NCBI RefSeq assembly: GCF_003369565.1
Contig: NZ_PIOD01000001.1
Span: 141,881-205,880, forward strand
Direction: 5' to 3'
Length of the DNA: 64,000 nucleotides
DNA from: Oceanobacillus chungangensis
GTDB lineage: Bacteria > Bacillota > Bacilli > Bacillales > Amphibacillaceae
The translations under genes were made by a program, and so were the position numbers. Of this stretch, positions 40,241 to 49,083 are shown one piece after another (the stretch's first letter is position 1; the number at the start of each line of letters is the position of its first letter). Under the pieces are notes generated by a model. It was not told the origin of the DNA. It made no database searches and was given only the letters and a program-made list of their open reading frames with translations.

Positions 40241-41965
40241 TTAATCCTCATCACTACCCCGATATCGTTTGTATGGCAGTGGATTCCAAACTCGATATTG
40301 TAAGTCCTCCTGACGAAGTGGTGACGGAATATCATCAAAGATTTTACGTGCAACTTCTAATTCACGTTCCGCTTCAGATTTATCTTGATACATAAATTCA
40401 TCCGAAGCTTTATCTAGTGCTTTATTCACCTTTTCTTCTAAATACTCAACGACCATTTCTTGTTGTCTATGAATCGATTCTCTAGTAGATGCCACCCAAT
40501 CAGGCTGTGCGCTACGAAGCGTATCAGAAACATAGCTATACTCTTCAAAAATATCCTTATAAATCTTATCCGCATTATCACGCGCATCCGTAATAACAGT
40601 TTCTAAATCCTCTATCGTCAATTCTTCAACCTCAAGCGATTTTCTCCGTTTGGGACCGCCTATTCTTGACCTTGTTAAATAATAAGGGAAAATACTATTT
40701 ATCGTTTTGCCAACTGGAGAGATGGCCATATTATTCTCATCAAAACCTTTTGGCTGTACGCCCTGCATCGCAATTCGAGCTGATTCAGGTCTCACGATTT
40801 CCTTTGGTGGTAGCACCCCATATCGAAGCAACTCGCGAATTCCTGTACCCGAAATATTAATACGATATTGCTCATCATGTGGACATGTATGCCCCGTTGC
40901 CTGTGTGCTGCAACGCGTGCAATAAAACACTTCATGAAATAGGCGGATATCAATCCCTAATTCCTCCGGTCTAAATTCATCAAAAATCGTATGGCTCGCA
41001 TATTTTTCATAATAATCACCAATACCCGCGTGATCTCGTCCTATTAGGGCATGTGTACATCCATAGTTTTTCATAATCAATGCATGCAGGACCGCTTCCC
41101 GTGGGCCAGCAAAGATATAGGTAACCCGGAGTGGTGCAAGAATTGTTCTTTCCTTTGGATAATATGTATCCAACACACTGCGGTAAGATAACATCCGAAA
41201 CTCATGTCTAGTATATTCACGCTTTGCCATTTCGACCAAGGGCTGAACAAATAATCCATCTAACTCTTCTAATGCATTTCGATGAATATACTCGTGTCCG
41301 CGATGTAAAGGATTTGCTCCTGTAATAAATCCACCAACTGATTTAAATTTTTTTTCCGTATAAAATAACTTCCATGTTTCTTTCGGCTCCATTCGAATAT
41401 CTTCAAATGGACCCCAATGAACCCGACGAAGCAATTGAATTGGACCAGCTAAAGCAGTATCCCCCATTCGACGATAGATTGAATCGACTCCAGGGTGGTT
41501 ACGGTCATTTGTGCCGAAAAGATGGGTTGCGCGGAACTCCCGATCATAATGAAAGATATCATTCAACTTAAGAATGGCGACGGGTTCTCTCGTTTCATCA
41601 GCAAGAGCGACTTCATCCCCAACTGATAGTGTCTTAATAACTTGCTGATTTCGGTCACCAGTTGGTGCGAAACTAAGTGGGACAGGCCAAACTACTCCAT
41701 TTTTTAAGCGGCCCTTCGTAAGAACAGACTTGTAATCTTCCTCATCCATAAATCCTTCATTAGGAGACAATACCCCTGTTGCTATCATTTCAAGTGTAAT
41801 GACAGCCTCCAAATCTACCATAATTATAGGTAACTGTTTTGCCCTATTCCTCGCTTCATCAAGCTCATTCCCTGCAAGAACTCGATTCACCAATTTTCCA
41901 CCATGTGGCTGTTGTGGATAGCTAGCTAATGTTTTTTCATCCAACACATCAATAAATTGATCCAT
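40241..41965 (-). CDS. sat: ATP sulfurylase-like protein with C-terminal extension
   Basis: A 574-residue protein. Residues 1-170 match the PUA-like N-terminal domain of sulfate adenylyltransferase; about 190-390 form the catalytic nucleotidyltransferase, with NPLHRGHE (HxxH), IGRDHAGIGDYY and a zinc loop CTRCSTQATGHTCPHD as in thermophile and sulfate-reducer enzymes. ISGTGIRELL then ends the usual fold. The QTRN motif before the HxxH is replaced by ITGAN, and an extra helical domain of about 170 residues (390-574) follows. Sulfate activation (APS formation) is the family reaction. ATG 41965 is 4 nt from AAGGTGA. Confidence 0.85.
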   Translation of the reverse strand: MDQFIDVLDEKTLASYPQQPHGGKLVNRVLAGNELDEARNRAKQLPIIMVDLEAVITLEMIATGVLSPNEGFMDEEDYKSVLTKGRLKNGVVWPVPLSFAPTGDRNQQVIKTLSVGDEVALADETREPVAILKLNDIFHYDREFRATHLFGTNDRNHPGVDSIYRRMGDTALAGPIQLLRRVHWGPFEDIRMEPKETWKLFYTEKKFKSVGGFITGANPLHRGHEYIHRNALEELDGLFVQPLVEMAKREYTRHEFRMLSYRSVLDTYYPKERTILAPLRVTYIFAGPREAVLHALIMKNYGCTHALIGRDHAGIGDYYEKYASHTIFDEFRPEELGIDIRLFHEVFYCTRCSTQATGHTCPHDEQYRINISGTGIRELLRYGVLPPKEIVRPESARIAMQGVQPKGFDENNMAISPVGKTINSIFPYYLTRSRIGGPKRRKSLEVEELTIEDLETVITDARDNADKIYKDIFEEYSYVSDTLRSAQPDWVASTRESIHRQQEMVVEYLEEKVNKALDKASDEFMYQDKSEAERELEVARKIFDDIPSPLRQEDLQYRVWNPLPYKRYRGSDED

Positions 41966-42352
41966 CATATCACCTTCCCATTATTACTTATATTCTATTG
42001 TTATTCTTTATCTCCTTCTTGAATTTAATGATTTTTTAATAAATTCAAATAATAAATCTTTAGACAGCAAATATAGACAATTATCTCTATTATTTTTTTA
42101 AGCTCACCAAAATCGTTTACTTTTCTATTTATGAAAAGATGACAAGGTTAAAGCAATAGATTGAGCTGTTTTTAACTTATCTTCAAATCTGAGAATTGCT
42201 TAAAGTATTAATGTCTATCTAAAAAGAGGAATATCTGAACCTAGATTGGTTATCGCTGATACAAAATATTGAGAGTGTTCTATATCCGAAGCATTCTTAT
42301 AATCACAATTGTAGTTCGTTCACTATATATTATGCTGTAACTAACTATAATT
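41966..42352. other. Intergenic region sat to 42368 gene
   Basis: About 390 bp, AT-rich, without array repeats and without a visible gene. It must contain the divergent promoters; none stands out. Confidence 0.5.
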
Positions 42353-42367
42353 AGGAGGAATTCTTAC

Positions 42368-42553
42368 ATGCATTTTCCATATTTTTGTCCGCAATCACCT
42401 TATCAACCAGTCCCTCTTCGTCCACAATCACAACATCAGTTTCAGCAATTAGACGATGATAAAAATAGGTATTTTGTCGATTACCCAAATGCTGGTGGTA
42501 GTGCACAGCGTTATTTTGAGAAATGCTATGGAATTTTACTCCCACCACTATAG
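42368..42553 (+). CDS. Small Q/P-rich protein divergent to tgl region
   Basis: A 61-residue protein behind a very good TTAGGAGGAATT site. The N-terminal half is rich in Gln, Pro and aromatic residues (CPQSPYQPVPLRPQSQHQFQ); the second half is DDDKNRYFVDYPNAGGSAQ and a YFEKCYGILLPPL end. There is a terminator directly after it. I do not recognise a family. Its position next to tgl suggests a spore-coat component and possible cross-linking substrate; that is inference. Confidence 0.65.
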   Translation: MHFPYFCPQSPYQPVPLRPQSQHQFQQLDDDKNRYFVDYPNAGGSAQRYFEKCYGILLPPL

Positions 42554-42572
42554 CGAATAAAACGAAATAACC

Positions 42573-42613
42573 AAAAAAGCTGATTATCCCTTTTACAAGA
42601 AAATCAGCTTTTT
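42573..42613. terminator. Terminator after the Q/P-rich gene
   Basis: A 12-bp stem AAAAAGCTGATT / AATCAGCTTTTT with a loop of about 16 nt, 20 nt after the stop. Confidence 0.75.
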
Positions 42614-42756
42614 GTATTGTTAACGTAAAACCGCTTCTTTGTTTGCAAACTTTTTCAAGCACTTTTCCTGTAACAACAAGCGATTAATCTTTGTGAGAAG
42701 CAAAAAGTAAGTAAACACGAAAGAGATAAAACTTATTTATCACTTAACATTATTGT

Positions 42757-43626
42757 TCATGGGAATAAGTTTATATAGCCTATCTGATTATAAATCATAT
42801 TTAAATAGTATAGGTATCGATTATATGAAATTGAACTTTCGTTATGGTGAAATAAGATAGGTTGAATTTTATGATTGATATAACCTCGTGTCAGCATCGA
42901 ATATTTCGCCAAATGTTTAAACGATAGTCTTGTGACTAAATTTGTCAGATAGGCTGATTGATTACTCCCTGGCATTCTTGTCTTATTTAGAGCTTGAATC
43001 ATTTGTTCAGCGTTCCTTATCCCAATTCCATGCCCAAAATATGTGCCATCTTCGAGAACTACGGCATTTTCTCCTCGCCACCAAGGGGTTTCTAGATTAA
43101 AATTCGGATTATTAAAGTAGACGACATCCCCAGGTAAGAAATGACTCGTATGAATGTCGTGTATTCCAAGATCAGAATCAGAATGCCAGCTATATAAATA
43201 GAGATTTTGGAATAATTGATTAAATGAATGTTCATTAATACTGTTTAGTACGGCATAGTAATAGATAATTATTATTGCAGTAGCACATTCAAACGCATAA
43301 AGTGAACTATTTTTGTAAATGTCTCGAATAGCATCAGCTGGTTCTACATCATCCCTTAATCGGAATCCGCCGGCATCTGTCAATAGCCAATATTTGGGGT
43401 TACAACGAGAATTTGCTAAGCTAGCAAACGGTGAATAGCCTTGATCCATGGTCCTTGAACTTTCTATGATGTTTTTTCGCAACTTAAGTTCAAACGATAA
43501 TTCATCCATGGATTGATACGAATAAACGATTGGAACTTCCTGCATTCGTTGAATGATTACACTTTCAATACTATCAGATGGCCACATACCACTTTGTTGA
43601 AACTGCATCCCTGCTAGTTGTATCAC
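42757..43626 (-). CDS. tgl: Spore coat protein-glutamine gamma-glutamyltransferase
   Basis: A 289-residue transglutaminase that makes epsilon-(gamma-glutamyl)lysine bonds in the spore coat. It follows B. subtilis Tgl: ELKLRKNIIESSRTM, the active-site cysteine in YAFECATAIIIIYY, WHSDSDLGIH, DVVYFNNPNF, WWRGENAVVLEDGTYFGHG and SAYLTNLVTRL. It is about 40 residues longer than the B. subtilis protein at the C-terminus. Expression late in the mother cell is known for tgl; no promoter was recognised here. Confidence 0.93.
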   Translation of the reverse strand: MIQLAGMQFQQSGMWPSDSIESVIIQRMQEVPIVYSYQSMDELSFELKLRKNIIESSRTMDQGYSPFASLANSRCNPKYWLLTDAGGFRLRDDVEPADAIRDIYKNSSLYAFECATAIIIIYYYAVLNSINEHSFNQLFQNLYLYSWHSDSDLGIHDIHTSHFLPGDVVYFNNPNFNLETPWWRGENAVVLEDGTYFGHGIGIRNAEQMIQALNKTRMPGSNQSAYLTNLVTRLSFKHLAKYSMLTRGYINHKIQPILFHHNESSISYNRYLYYLNMIYNQIGYINLFP

Positions 43627-43752
43627 AATCCTTCACTCCAATCTAAATATCATTTGTAGTATTACCAGCATATTCAACCTATTTTTGAATGTGTTGTTGA
43701 ATTACACTATACAATATTAAAGTTGTCTAATTTTAAATCCACAAAAGCGCAT

Positions 43753-43782
43753 TACCCCGTCCATACAAATGGACGGGGTAGA
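43753..43782. terminator. Terminator between 43867 gene and tgl
   Basis: A perfect GC-rich 12-bp stem TACCCCGTCCAT / ATGGACGGGGTA with a 4-nt loop. On the minus strand it follows the 43867 gene. Confidence 0.78.
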
Positions 43783-43866
43783 AATAATGTTATTTAATTT
43801 TTGAATTAATTACCGAATAACTCTTTTATAAGGCTCAAATGATATGTAGTCCCAGAATCTTGTAAA

Positions 43867-44085
43867 TCATTCTTCATCATTTAATGATGAGGTTATAGGT
43901 GGTCTTTGTTCAATTTTAATGAGTGCTGCAATGGTTACGGGTGCATATTTAATCGAAGCAAATTCAGATAAATACGACGAACTATGAAAGTATTTAAGAG
44001 ATTCAGCCGCCATGGTAGCACCTGCCATTTTTGCATTACAATAACAAATTTCATAGTAATTATATGTAAAAAATTTGAAAGTCAC
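43867..44085 (-). CDS. Hypothetical 72-residue protein
   Basis: The GTG start at 44085 has GGGAG about 10 nt upstream. The protein has a tyrosine/cysteine-rich start (FFTYNYYEICYCNAK), a central AGATMAAESLKYFH and an acidic end. It is not recognised, but a matching terminator (43753-43782) follows. It could be a small spore or surface protein. Confidence 0.45.
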   Translation of the reverse strand: MTFKFFTYNYYEICYCNAKMAGATMAAESLKYFHSSSYLSEFASIKYAPVTIAALIKIEQRPPITSSLNDEE

Positions 44086-44230
44086 AACTTTTTCAACTCC
44101 CTAAAACAATTCCAACAGGAAAAATAACAGAAATTTTTTTTCGAATAATTCAAATTAAAAAATCGATAAGAATACTTACTCTCATCGATTTTTTACATTC
44201 TTAGATGGTGGCCAAAACTGATTTACATTA

Positions 44231-44265
44231 TTCTTGAACTAACCTGCCTCTTTATTTTAAGTAAG
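44231..44265 (+). repeat. Array repeat, copy 5 (half-unit)
   Basis: TTCTTGAACTAACCTGCCTC and TTTATTTTAAGTAAG match the left half of the unit. It lies 3' of the four-helix membrane protein gene. Confidence 0.65.
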
Positions 44266-44344
44266 TTTATTCACAAACTTAGACTTTTACATACAAATCA
44301 AATAAATTTCACCCAATTTATTCATTAAATCCTCTTTAGAAAAA

Positions 44345-44731
44345 TCAATTATAGGAATTGGATTTTTCGACTTTCTTTAACCCCTCTAGTATAGTTATAA
44401 CGATACTAGTAATACCAACAATTGTACCTAGAGTACCAATGGCAATTATCCAAATACTAGGAATCACAAAACCTACTATAATAAGACCTAAAAAGGTCAA
44501 TACTATAAAGGCTTGGTAAATAGCAGAAATAATATTTAGTACAAGATGATTAAAAAACGATAAAATCAAAGGTGGTAATAATAGCAGTATTAGTGTTCCG
44601 AGAGACATCAACAGATTTAATGGTTCATCGAATGAAACAGTATTAGGACCTGTTGGATTTTTAGCAGCTAATAATAAAGCAACAATAGCTAATATCATAA
44701 TCATTAAAAACATAGATAGTCTTTTTACCAT
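44345..44731 (-). CDS. Hypothetical membrane protein, four helices
   Basis: A 128-residue protein with membrane helices at about 5-23, 38-62, 64-90 and 92-117 and a polar C-terminus. No family recognised. AAAGGAG lies 10 nt before the ATG. It is bounded by array repeat copy 5 on its 3' side. Confidence 0.65.
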   Translation of the reverse strand: MVKRLSMFLMIMILAIVALLLAAKNPTGPNTVSFDEPLNLLMSLGTLILLLLPPLILSFFNHLVLNIISAIYQAFIVLTFLGLIIVGFVIPSIWIIAIGTLGTIVGITSIVITILEGLKKVEKSNSYN

Positions 44732-44864
44732 AAACCAATACTCCTTTTAATTTTTTTCTGTATTCCCATTTAATTTTTACAAATCGAATGAAAGAAAACT
44801 CCATAAATCATACTTAAAATGGAACATTTTCCAATTTTCCCCTAAAATAAGTATGACTTAGGAT

Positions 44865-45308
44865 TTAAATATCCTGTTTATATACAATTCCGTACTCTAA
44901 GTATATCTTTAGTAGCGTTAATGCTTCTCCCCAACCTACTGCACATCCAATACAGGCTTTTAAATCTTTTTCTGAATTTGTATAGCCTATCTCATTTAGA
45001 ACTACTAATGTTCCGTCTTTATAAGGCTCAAGTTTAAAAGTTACTGTTGAATTTTGTTCTCCTGGTGACCATTGAAAAACAAACCTTTTGTTTGGAATTG
45101 CTTCAAGTATCTTCCCACCATCTTCAATATTCACATTTTCACTACCAAAATTTGCCCATCTCAATCGTATTTCACCAGTTCCATTTGGGTTAATCTCTAA
45201 AGATGTGTCATCTGTAAACCAAGCATTCCAACCTTGAGATGTTGAAACTGTTTTATATACTTCTTTTAATGGTACTTTAATGTAGGTTTTATGGTTTATT
45301 TCTGGCAT
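44865..45308 (-). CDS. SRPBCC (AHSA1-like) domain protein
   Basis: A 147-residue protein of the START/Bet v 1-like fold, AHSA1 subgroup: INHKTYIKVPLKEVYKTVST, GWNAWFTDDTSLEINPNGTG, FVFQWSPGEQNSTVTF and a C-terminal helix with GWGEALTLLKIYLE. Such proteins bind hydrophobic ligands or assist Hsp90; the role here is unknown. ATG 45308 is 9 nt after GGAGG; GTG 45314 is only 3 nt away. Confidence 0.85.
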   Translation of the reverse strand: MPEINHKTYIKVPLKEVYKTVSTSQGWNAWFTDDTSLEINPNGTGEIRLRWANFGSENVNIEDGGKILEAIPNKRFVFQWSPGEQNSTVTFKLEPYKDGTLVVLNEIGYTNSEKDLKACIGCAVGWGEALTLLKIYLEYGIVYKQDI

Positions 45309-45370
45309 TTTCACTATCCTCCATATCCCTTAATTTTACTTTATTCTAAAACCTTTACTTTTCTTGTCCA

Positions 45371-45455
45371 TTTTCAACAATCCTGCCCCTTTAGTAAAAT
45401 ATCTTTTACATAAACAACGTCTTTCTTGAATTAACACATCAGTTAATACAATAAG
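45371..45455 (+). repeat. Array repeat, copy 6 (complete unit)
   Basis: Left half TTCAACAATCCTGCCCCTTT then AGTAAAAT, a 40-nt middle, and right half TTGAATTAACACATCAGTTA then ATACAATAAG. Confidence 0.8.
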
Positions 45456-45493
45456 AAAATAGCTTCAATTAGCGATTTAGTACAACAAGAATC

Positions 45494-45904
45494 TCATTTT
45501 ATTTCTCTAAAATTAAATAATTCTGGATTTGAAATTGGTATTTCATATTTAGCAGCAAAATCAATTAATCCATTATAAATTTGCTCTGGATGGAAATTAG
45601 CGATCCTAAAATTAAAACCTTTGTTAATTTGCACGATTACAGATTTTTTCGCCCAACCGACACGTTTAAATTTCATTCCAACTACCTGGTTAATGTGAAC
45701 TTCCTTTTTATATATTGTTAAGAAATGAAATAAGTATTTCAAAAGCCAGAGATTCTTCCGCTATTCTAAACTTAAATCGCATAAAAATTGGGAAAATAAT
45801 GTATTTCGGATAATCCCTACCCGTTAATAGTCCCCACGTTACAAATGCGAAAAAAAGAACTGTGCCACCCTTTGTGTTGTTGCATAATAAATCATCTTTC
45901 CACC
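45494..45904 (-). pseudogene. Frameshifted small membrane/PH-like protein
   Basis: The intact 3' part (from about 45742) reads NQVVGMKFKRVGWAKKSVIV, NKGFNFRIANFHPEQIYNGL and ends NPELFNFREIK. The upstream frame is open without a start from about 45904 and reads GGTVLFFAFVTWGLLTGRDY then PKYIIFPIFMRFKFRIAEE up to a stop near 45715. Together they look like one protein with a membrane helix and a small beta domain, broken by a one-base shift near 45715-45740. The two halves are not recognised. Confidence 0.5.
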
Positions 45905-45946
45905 CCTAACTAATCTTTATTAACTTCTTGTTAACTCTTTGCTTTA

Positions 45947-46024
45947 ATACTAACATAATATTCAAATAAAAAAGACGATTATTTTGATAACCGCCTTGCT
46001 GAACTCTTGCACCAGTTTGTTGAA
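45947..46024 (+). repeat. Array repeat, copy 7 (hairpin subtype)
   Basis: CATAATATTCAAATAAAAAA, then GACGATTATTTTGATAACCG, then CCTTGCTGAACTCTTGCACC and AGTTTGTTGAA. It aligns along its whole length with copies at 49517 and 59222. Confidence 0.82.
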
Positions 46025-46124
46025 TATCAATTTCTCCTTTAATCATACATTGAATAAGAAGGCTTGCATCATTTATGTGATTTGCAAGCTATATTATCCA
46101 AATACTGAAACAAACATTGCCAGA

Positions 46125-46847
46125 TTAATCCTTTCTTGACTTTGGTTTTAACGAAGCATTTCGCATAATCGGATAGGTTAATAATAATGCTCCAACGCTA
46201 CATAATCCTAATAAAGTAATTAATGTCATTCCCAAAATATCTAAATCCAACCCTAAAAACCATTCCATACTATTGCTTAAATAACCGCCATAATATAAAA
46301 CCATGAAAGTAGCTGACAACAACATGAGAATAATTATAAATTTTCGCATTCCTAAACGGAAGTTTATACTATAAAGTAGAAAAGGCACGCCGAACAAGAA
46401 GAGTCCAAACATAAGATCAATCCATAAATAAGCGAAGAAATGATAACCATCTACTAGGAATACTCCCGGATGGAAAATATTCGCTCCAATTTCCCATTGG
46501 AGATATAAAGTTTTTAAAATATATTGCAACACATTGAGAAATGTAATGCTTATAACAACTCCTAAAGTACCTAAACCAATAAATACTTTGAGCAGTTGTA
46601 CTCTGGTACTTCCCATGCCAATCGCTACTGGATATAGTGTCCTATATCCATTTACTCCAAATATTATAATAAAAATATAAGTCGGACCTGAAATGGAGGC
46701 TAATACTTCATCTCCAAGTCCAAATATATATCCAATCAATGCCCAACATAAGGTCAATGGAATCGTAATGTAGAGTAACGCAAATTTTCCTAGAAAAAAT
46801 AAGAATTCCTCTGATACTAAACGAAATGTTCCATATAAAGAATTCAT
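46125..46847 (-). CDS. ABC transporter permease (YtrC/D-like)
   Basis: A 240-residue membrane protein with six predicted helices and no soluble domain. It follows the ATPase gene after 2 nt and its GntR regulator, as in Bacillus ytr operons, so it should be the membrane part of that transporter. Start and end lobes are poorly conserved, so the family is assigned from context. Confidence 0.8.
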   Translation of the reverse strand: MNSLYGTFRLVSEEFLFFLGKFALLYITIPLTLCWALIGYIFGLGDEVLASISGPTYIFIIIFGVNGYRTLYPVAIGMGSTRVQLLKVFIGLGTLGVVISITFLNVLQYILKTLYLQWEIGANIFHPGVFLVDGYHFFAYLWIDLMFGLFLFGVPFLLYSINFRLGMRKFIIILMLLSATFMVLYYGGYLSNSMEWFLGLDLDILGMTLITLLGLCSVGALLLTYPIMRNASLKPKSRKD

Positions 46848-46849
46848 AC

Positions 46850-47707
46850 TTACTCTTCCTCCTCCGTCTTATTTAGCAAATAATCTTGTAGTTTTACTTT
46901 TTCTATTGAAAGTCCTTTTAAAGATGCAATTTCTTTCCATTTTTCATTAAAAGGTACATCAACCATTACTTTTAATCTAGATCCTAATTCACTTACTTCT
47001 AAAACATATTCTCCTTCAATCACTTCTTTTATATTATCTTTTCCTCCTGCCAACCAGATTCCATTCTCTCTCAGTTCATCAATAGGTTCATGTATGAATA
47101 CTTTTTTATCATGAATAACAGCAATTGAGTCACATATCGGTTGGATTTCTTCTATATGATGCGTAGATATTAAAAACAATCGTTCCTCCTGACTTTCTCG
47201 CAAAATTTGATGCATTTTTTTACGCATATTAGCATCTAATCCATTACTAGGTTCATCCAGAATTGTAATTTTTGCATTGCTGGAAATTCCAATGATGAAC
47301 TGTAAAGCAGATTTCATTCCTTTTGATAACTTTGATATTTTCTTCTTTTCATGCAGCCTAAAGATCTTTAAAAGTCGATTAGCCATATCCCTATCCCAAT
47401 TGGAATGATAATACTGTCCAAAACGCAATGCATCCTTTACATTCCACATAGTATTAAATGGATGCTCTTCTTGCATGTAACATACATATTGAACAACTTC
47501 TGCACGATTATAGGGGGCCGTTCCCTTGATCTCAACAATTCCTTTGTTTGGCTTTTCATGCCCAGCAAGAAGTTTCATTAATGTCGTTTTTCCAGCCCCA
47601 TTCCGTCCCCAAATAGCAGTAATCCCATGTTCCCTTTCTTTGAAAGAAATATCCTCAAGGATTGGTTCTTCTCCATAGCTATAGGTAACATTCTCAACTC
47701 GAATCAT
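46850..47707 (-). CDS. ABC transporter ATP-binding protein (YtrB-like)
   Basis: A 285-residue ATPase with Walker A WGRNGAGKTTLMKLLAG, Q-loop CYMQEEHPF, signature LSKGMKSALQF (an unusual version of LSGGQ), Walker B ITILDEPSNGLD and H-loop ISTHH. The weak signature is normal for ytr-type and BcrA-type pumps. Its start overlaps the stop of the regulator gene by 4 nt (ATGA). Confidence 0.92.
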   Translation of the reverse strand: MIRVENVTYSYGEEPILEDISFKEREHGITAIWGRNGAGKTTLMKLLAGHEKPNKGIVEIKGTAPYNRAEVVQYVCYMQEEHPFNTMWNVKDALRFGQYYHSNWDRDMANRLLKIFRLHEKKKISKLSKGMKSALQFIIGISSNAKITILDEPSNGLDANMRKKMHQILRESQEERLFLISTHHIEEIQPICDSIAVIHDKKVFIHEPIDELRENGIWLAGGKDNIKEVIEGEYVLEVSELGSRLKVMVDVPFNEKWKEIASLKGLSIEKVKLQDYLLNKTEEEE

Positions 47708-48072
47708 TTCCTCTCCTCCTGTTTTATTAATGTCATCACAGTCTCAACACTCATTCCCAATCGCTTTGCTTCTTCTAGCAGTGGCAATATATATTCATTT
47801 CGATACTGTTTTTTCCTTTCGTCTAACAATTTTGTTTTAGCTCCTTCCATAACAAACATCCCAATACCACGTTTTTTATAAATGATTTCTTCATCAACCA
47901 AAGTCTGCAGTCCTTTTCTCACAGTTGCCCTATTGATGTTATAAAAATTTGATAGTTCATTTTCAGATGGAACTTTTTCTCCTTCTATTATCTGTCCTTC
48001 AACAATGTCATCTCTTACGATTTGTGCAATTTGCTGAAAGATGGGCAATGACTCATCTAATATTGGCTTCAA
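47704..48072 (-). CDS. GntR family regulator, YtrA subfamily
   Basis: A winged-helix repressor of about 122 residues: DESLPIFQQIAQIVRDDIVE, GEKVPSENELSNFYNINRAT (recognition helix), QTLVDEEIIYKKRGIGMFV, then a short dimerisation tail as in YtrA. The first gene of the operon, it probably represses itself and the ABC genes until a cell-wall antibiotic or other signal is present. TTG 48072 lies 8 nt after AAAGGAG (48075 also possible); the upstream ATG at 48141 falls inside the operator and is unlikely. Confidence 0.9.
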   Translation of the reverse strand: MKPILDESLPIFQQIAQIVRDDIVEGQIIEGEKVPSENELSNFYNINRATVRKGLQTLVDEEIIYKKRGIGMFVMEGAKTKLLDERKKQYRNEYILPLLEEAKRLGMSVETVMTLIKQEERK

Positions 48073-48112
48073 CAAAAATGCTCCTTTCTTTGCCTCAGTT
48101 CTTCTCATGTTG

Positions 48113-48150
48113 ATTGTACGGTTGTATACTTGTGTAACCAACTGTACAAT
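48113..48150. promoter_or_regulatory. Inverted-repeat operator for the YtrA-like regulator
   Basis: ATTGTACGGTTG (48113-48124) and CAACTGTACAAT (48139-48150) are inverted with one mismatch around 14 nt containing a TATACA-like -10. A palindrome of this kind just before ytrA-type genes is the known binding site arrangement, so autoregulation is likely. Confidence 0.65.
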
Positions 48151-48237
48151 AACTATATAATTTTGTAAAGGGGTTTTTGTTCAATACATGGTTTAATTAA
48201 AGTTTTTCTGAAAAATATGATATGTCGATTACACAAA

Positions 48238-48280
48238 AGAACACTGATCCATTCAAAAATTTGAACGAAATCAGTGTTCT
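48238..48280. terminator. Hairpin between the ytr-like operon and the DinB gene
   Basis: An 11-bp stem AGAACACTGAT / ATCAGTGTTCT with a 21-nt loop. It stands 290 nt after the DinB stop on the minus strand; no nearer terminator was seen. Confidence 0.5.
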
Positions 48281-48511
48281 TCATATACTTATGCATTACT
48301 TGACAGGTAAGTTCTTCCATTTATTTGCAATGGTTTAACCATTAAAAATACCCTTTTGTTCACCCTTTATTAAACTAAACTGTCCAGTTAGCTTTATAAC
48401 AACTAACAATTTTAACATTAAATATCATCAGTTCACCCATCATTATTCTCAAGATTATTTTATTCAGCGATTTGGATATGATTATTTTAAAAATAATTTT
48501 GGAGTGAGTCT

Positions 48512-48601
48512 ATGTTGTTATCAGATGCTACAAAATCTTATAAGGCAGATATGAGAATCAAGGGATTTTCATATCAGATTTTAAGTGCGATTTTTATATG
48601 A
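48512..48601 (+). pseudogene. Possible N-terminal remnant of a tyrosine recombinase
   Basis: GGAGTG precedes ATG 48512 and 29 codons follow, LLSDATKSYKADMRIKGFSY and QILSAIFI, to TGA. The start resembles the N-terminal core-binding helix of tyrosine recombinases (LL..A...Y..D.R..G.S..TL.AY). The rest of any such gene is absent, and the end overlaps the 3' end of the DinB gene on the other strand. The match is from memory and short. Confidence 0.3.
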
Positions 48602-49083
48602 GCTAAGTGATGCTCCTCGTGCCAGGCTAACTTTGCAACTTTTGATGCAACTGTTATTTTTCCGTTTATGCGGTGAATAAAAGTTCGATCTAATTGCTCC
48701 TCAGTTAAACTATTTCCTAAAAATACGATGCGCTGATTTATACCTTCTAACATTTTAATAGAACTTTCTACAGGAAGCTTTGTATCCGGCTGAATAGCCC
48801 ACTTTTCTTGGTCAAAAGCTGGCACTGTTGGATTTTCATCTGTTAAAGCAAGCTTTAAACGTTGATACATATTCAACTGAGAATCTGCAATGTGATGAAC
48901 AAGTTGACGAACTGTCCAGCTACCTTCACGATAAGTTTTGCTTAATTCCTCATCACTTAATGAGTCGAGAGTTTCTTTTAATCGAATCGTGTAAGATTCA
49001 ATTTCCTTTAGCCATTCTTGAATATTTTCGAATTTTACTTTTTCAGGTACTTGTAGTTTCCCAATTGGATATCTTACATCCAT
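48574..49083 (-). CDS. DinB/YfiT family putative metal-dependent hydrolase
   Basis: A 169-residue four-helix-bundle protein with the YfiT pattern: YPIGKLQVPEKV, YREGSWTVRQLVHHIADSQL (first His), and AWHEEHHLAHIKIAL (the two other ligands). The family binds nickel or zinc; bacillithiol-dependent transferases (BstA) belong here, which would fit with bshA in this genome. ATG 49083 is 7 nt after GGGGGA. Confidence 0.88.
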   Translation of the reverse strand: MDVRYPIGKLQVPEKVKFENIQEWLKEIESYTIRLKETLDSLSDEELSKTYREGSWTVRQLVHHIADSQLNMYQRLKLALTDENPTVPAFDQEKWAIQPDTKLPVESSIKMLEGINQRIVFLGNSLTEEQLDRTFIHRINGKITVASKVAKLAWHEEHHLAHIKIALKI

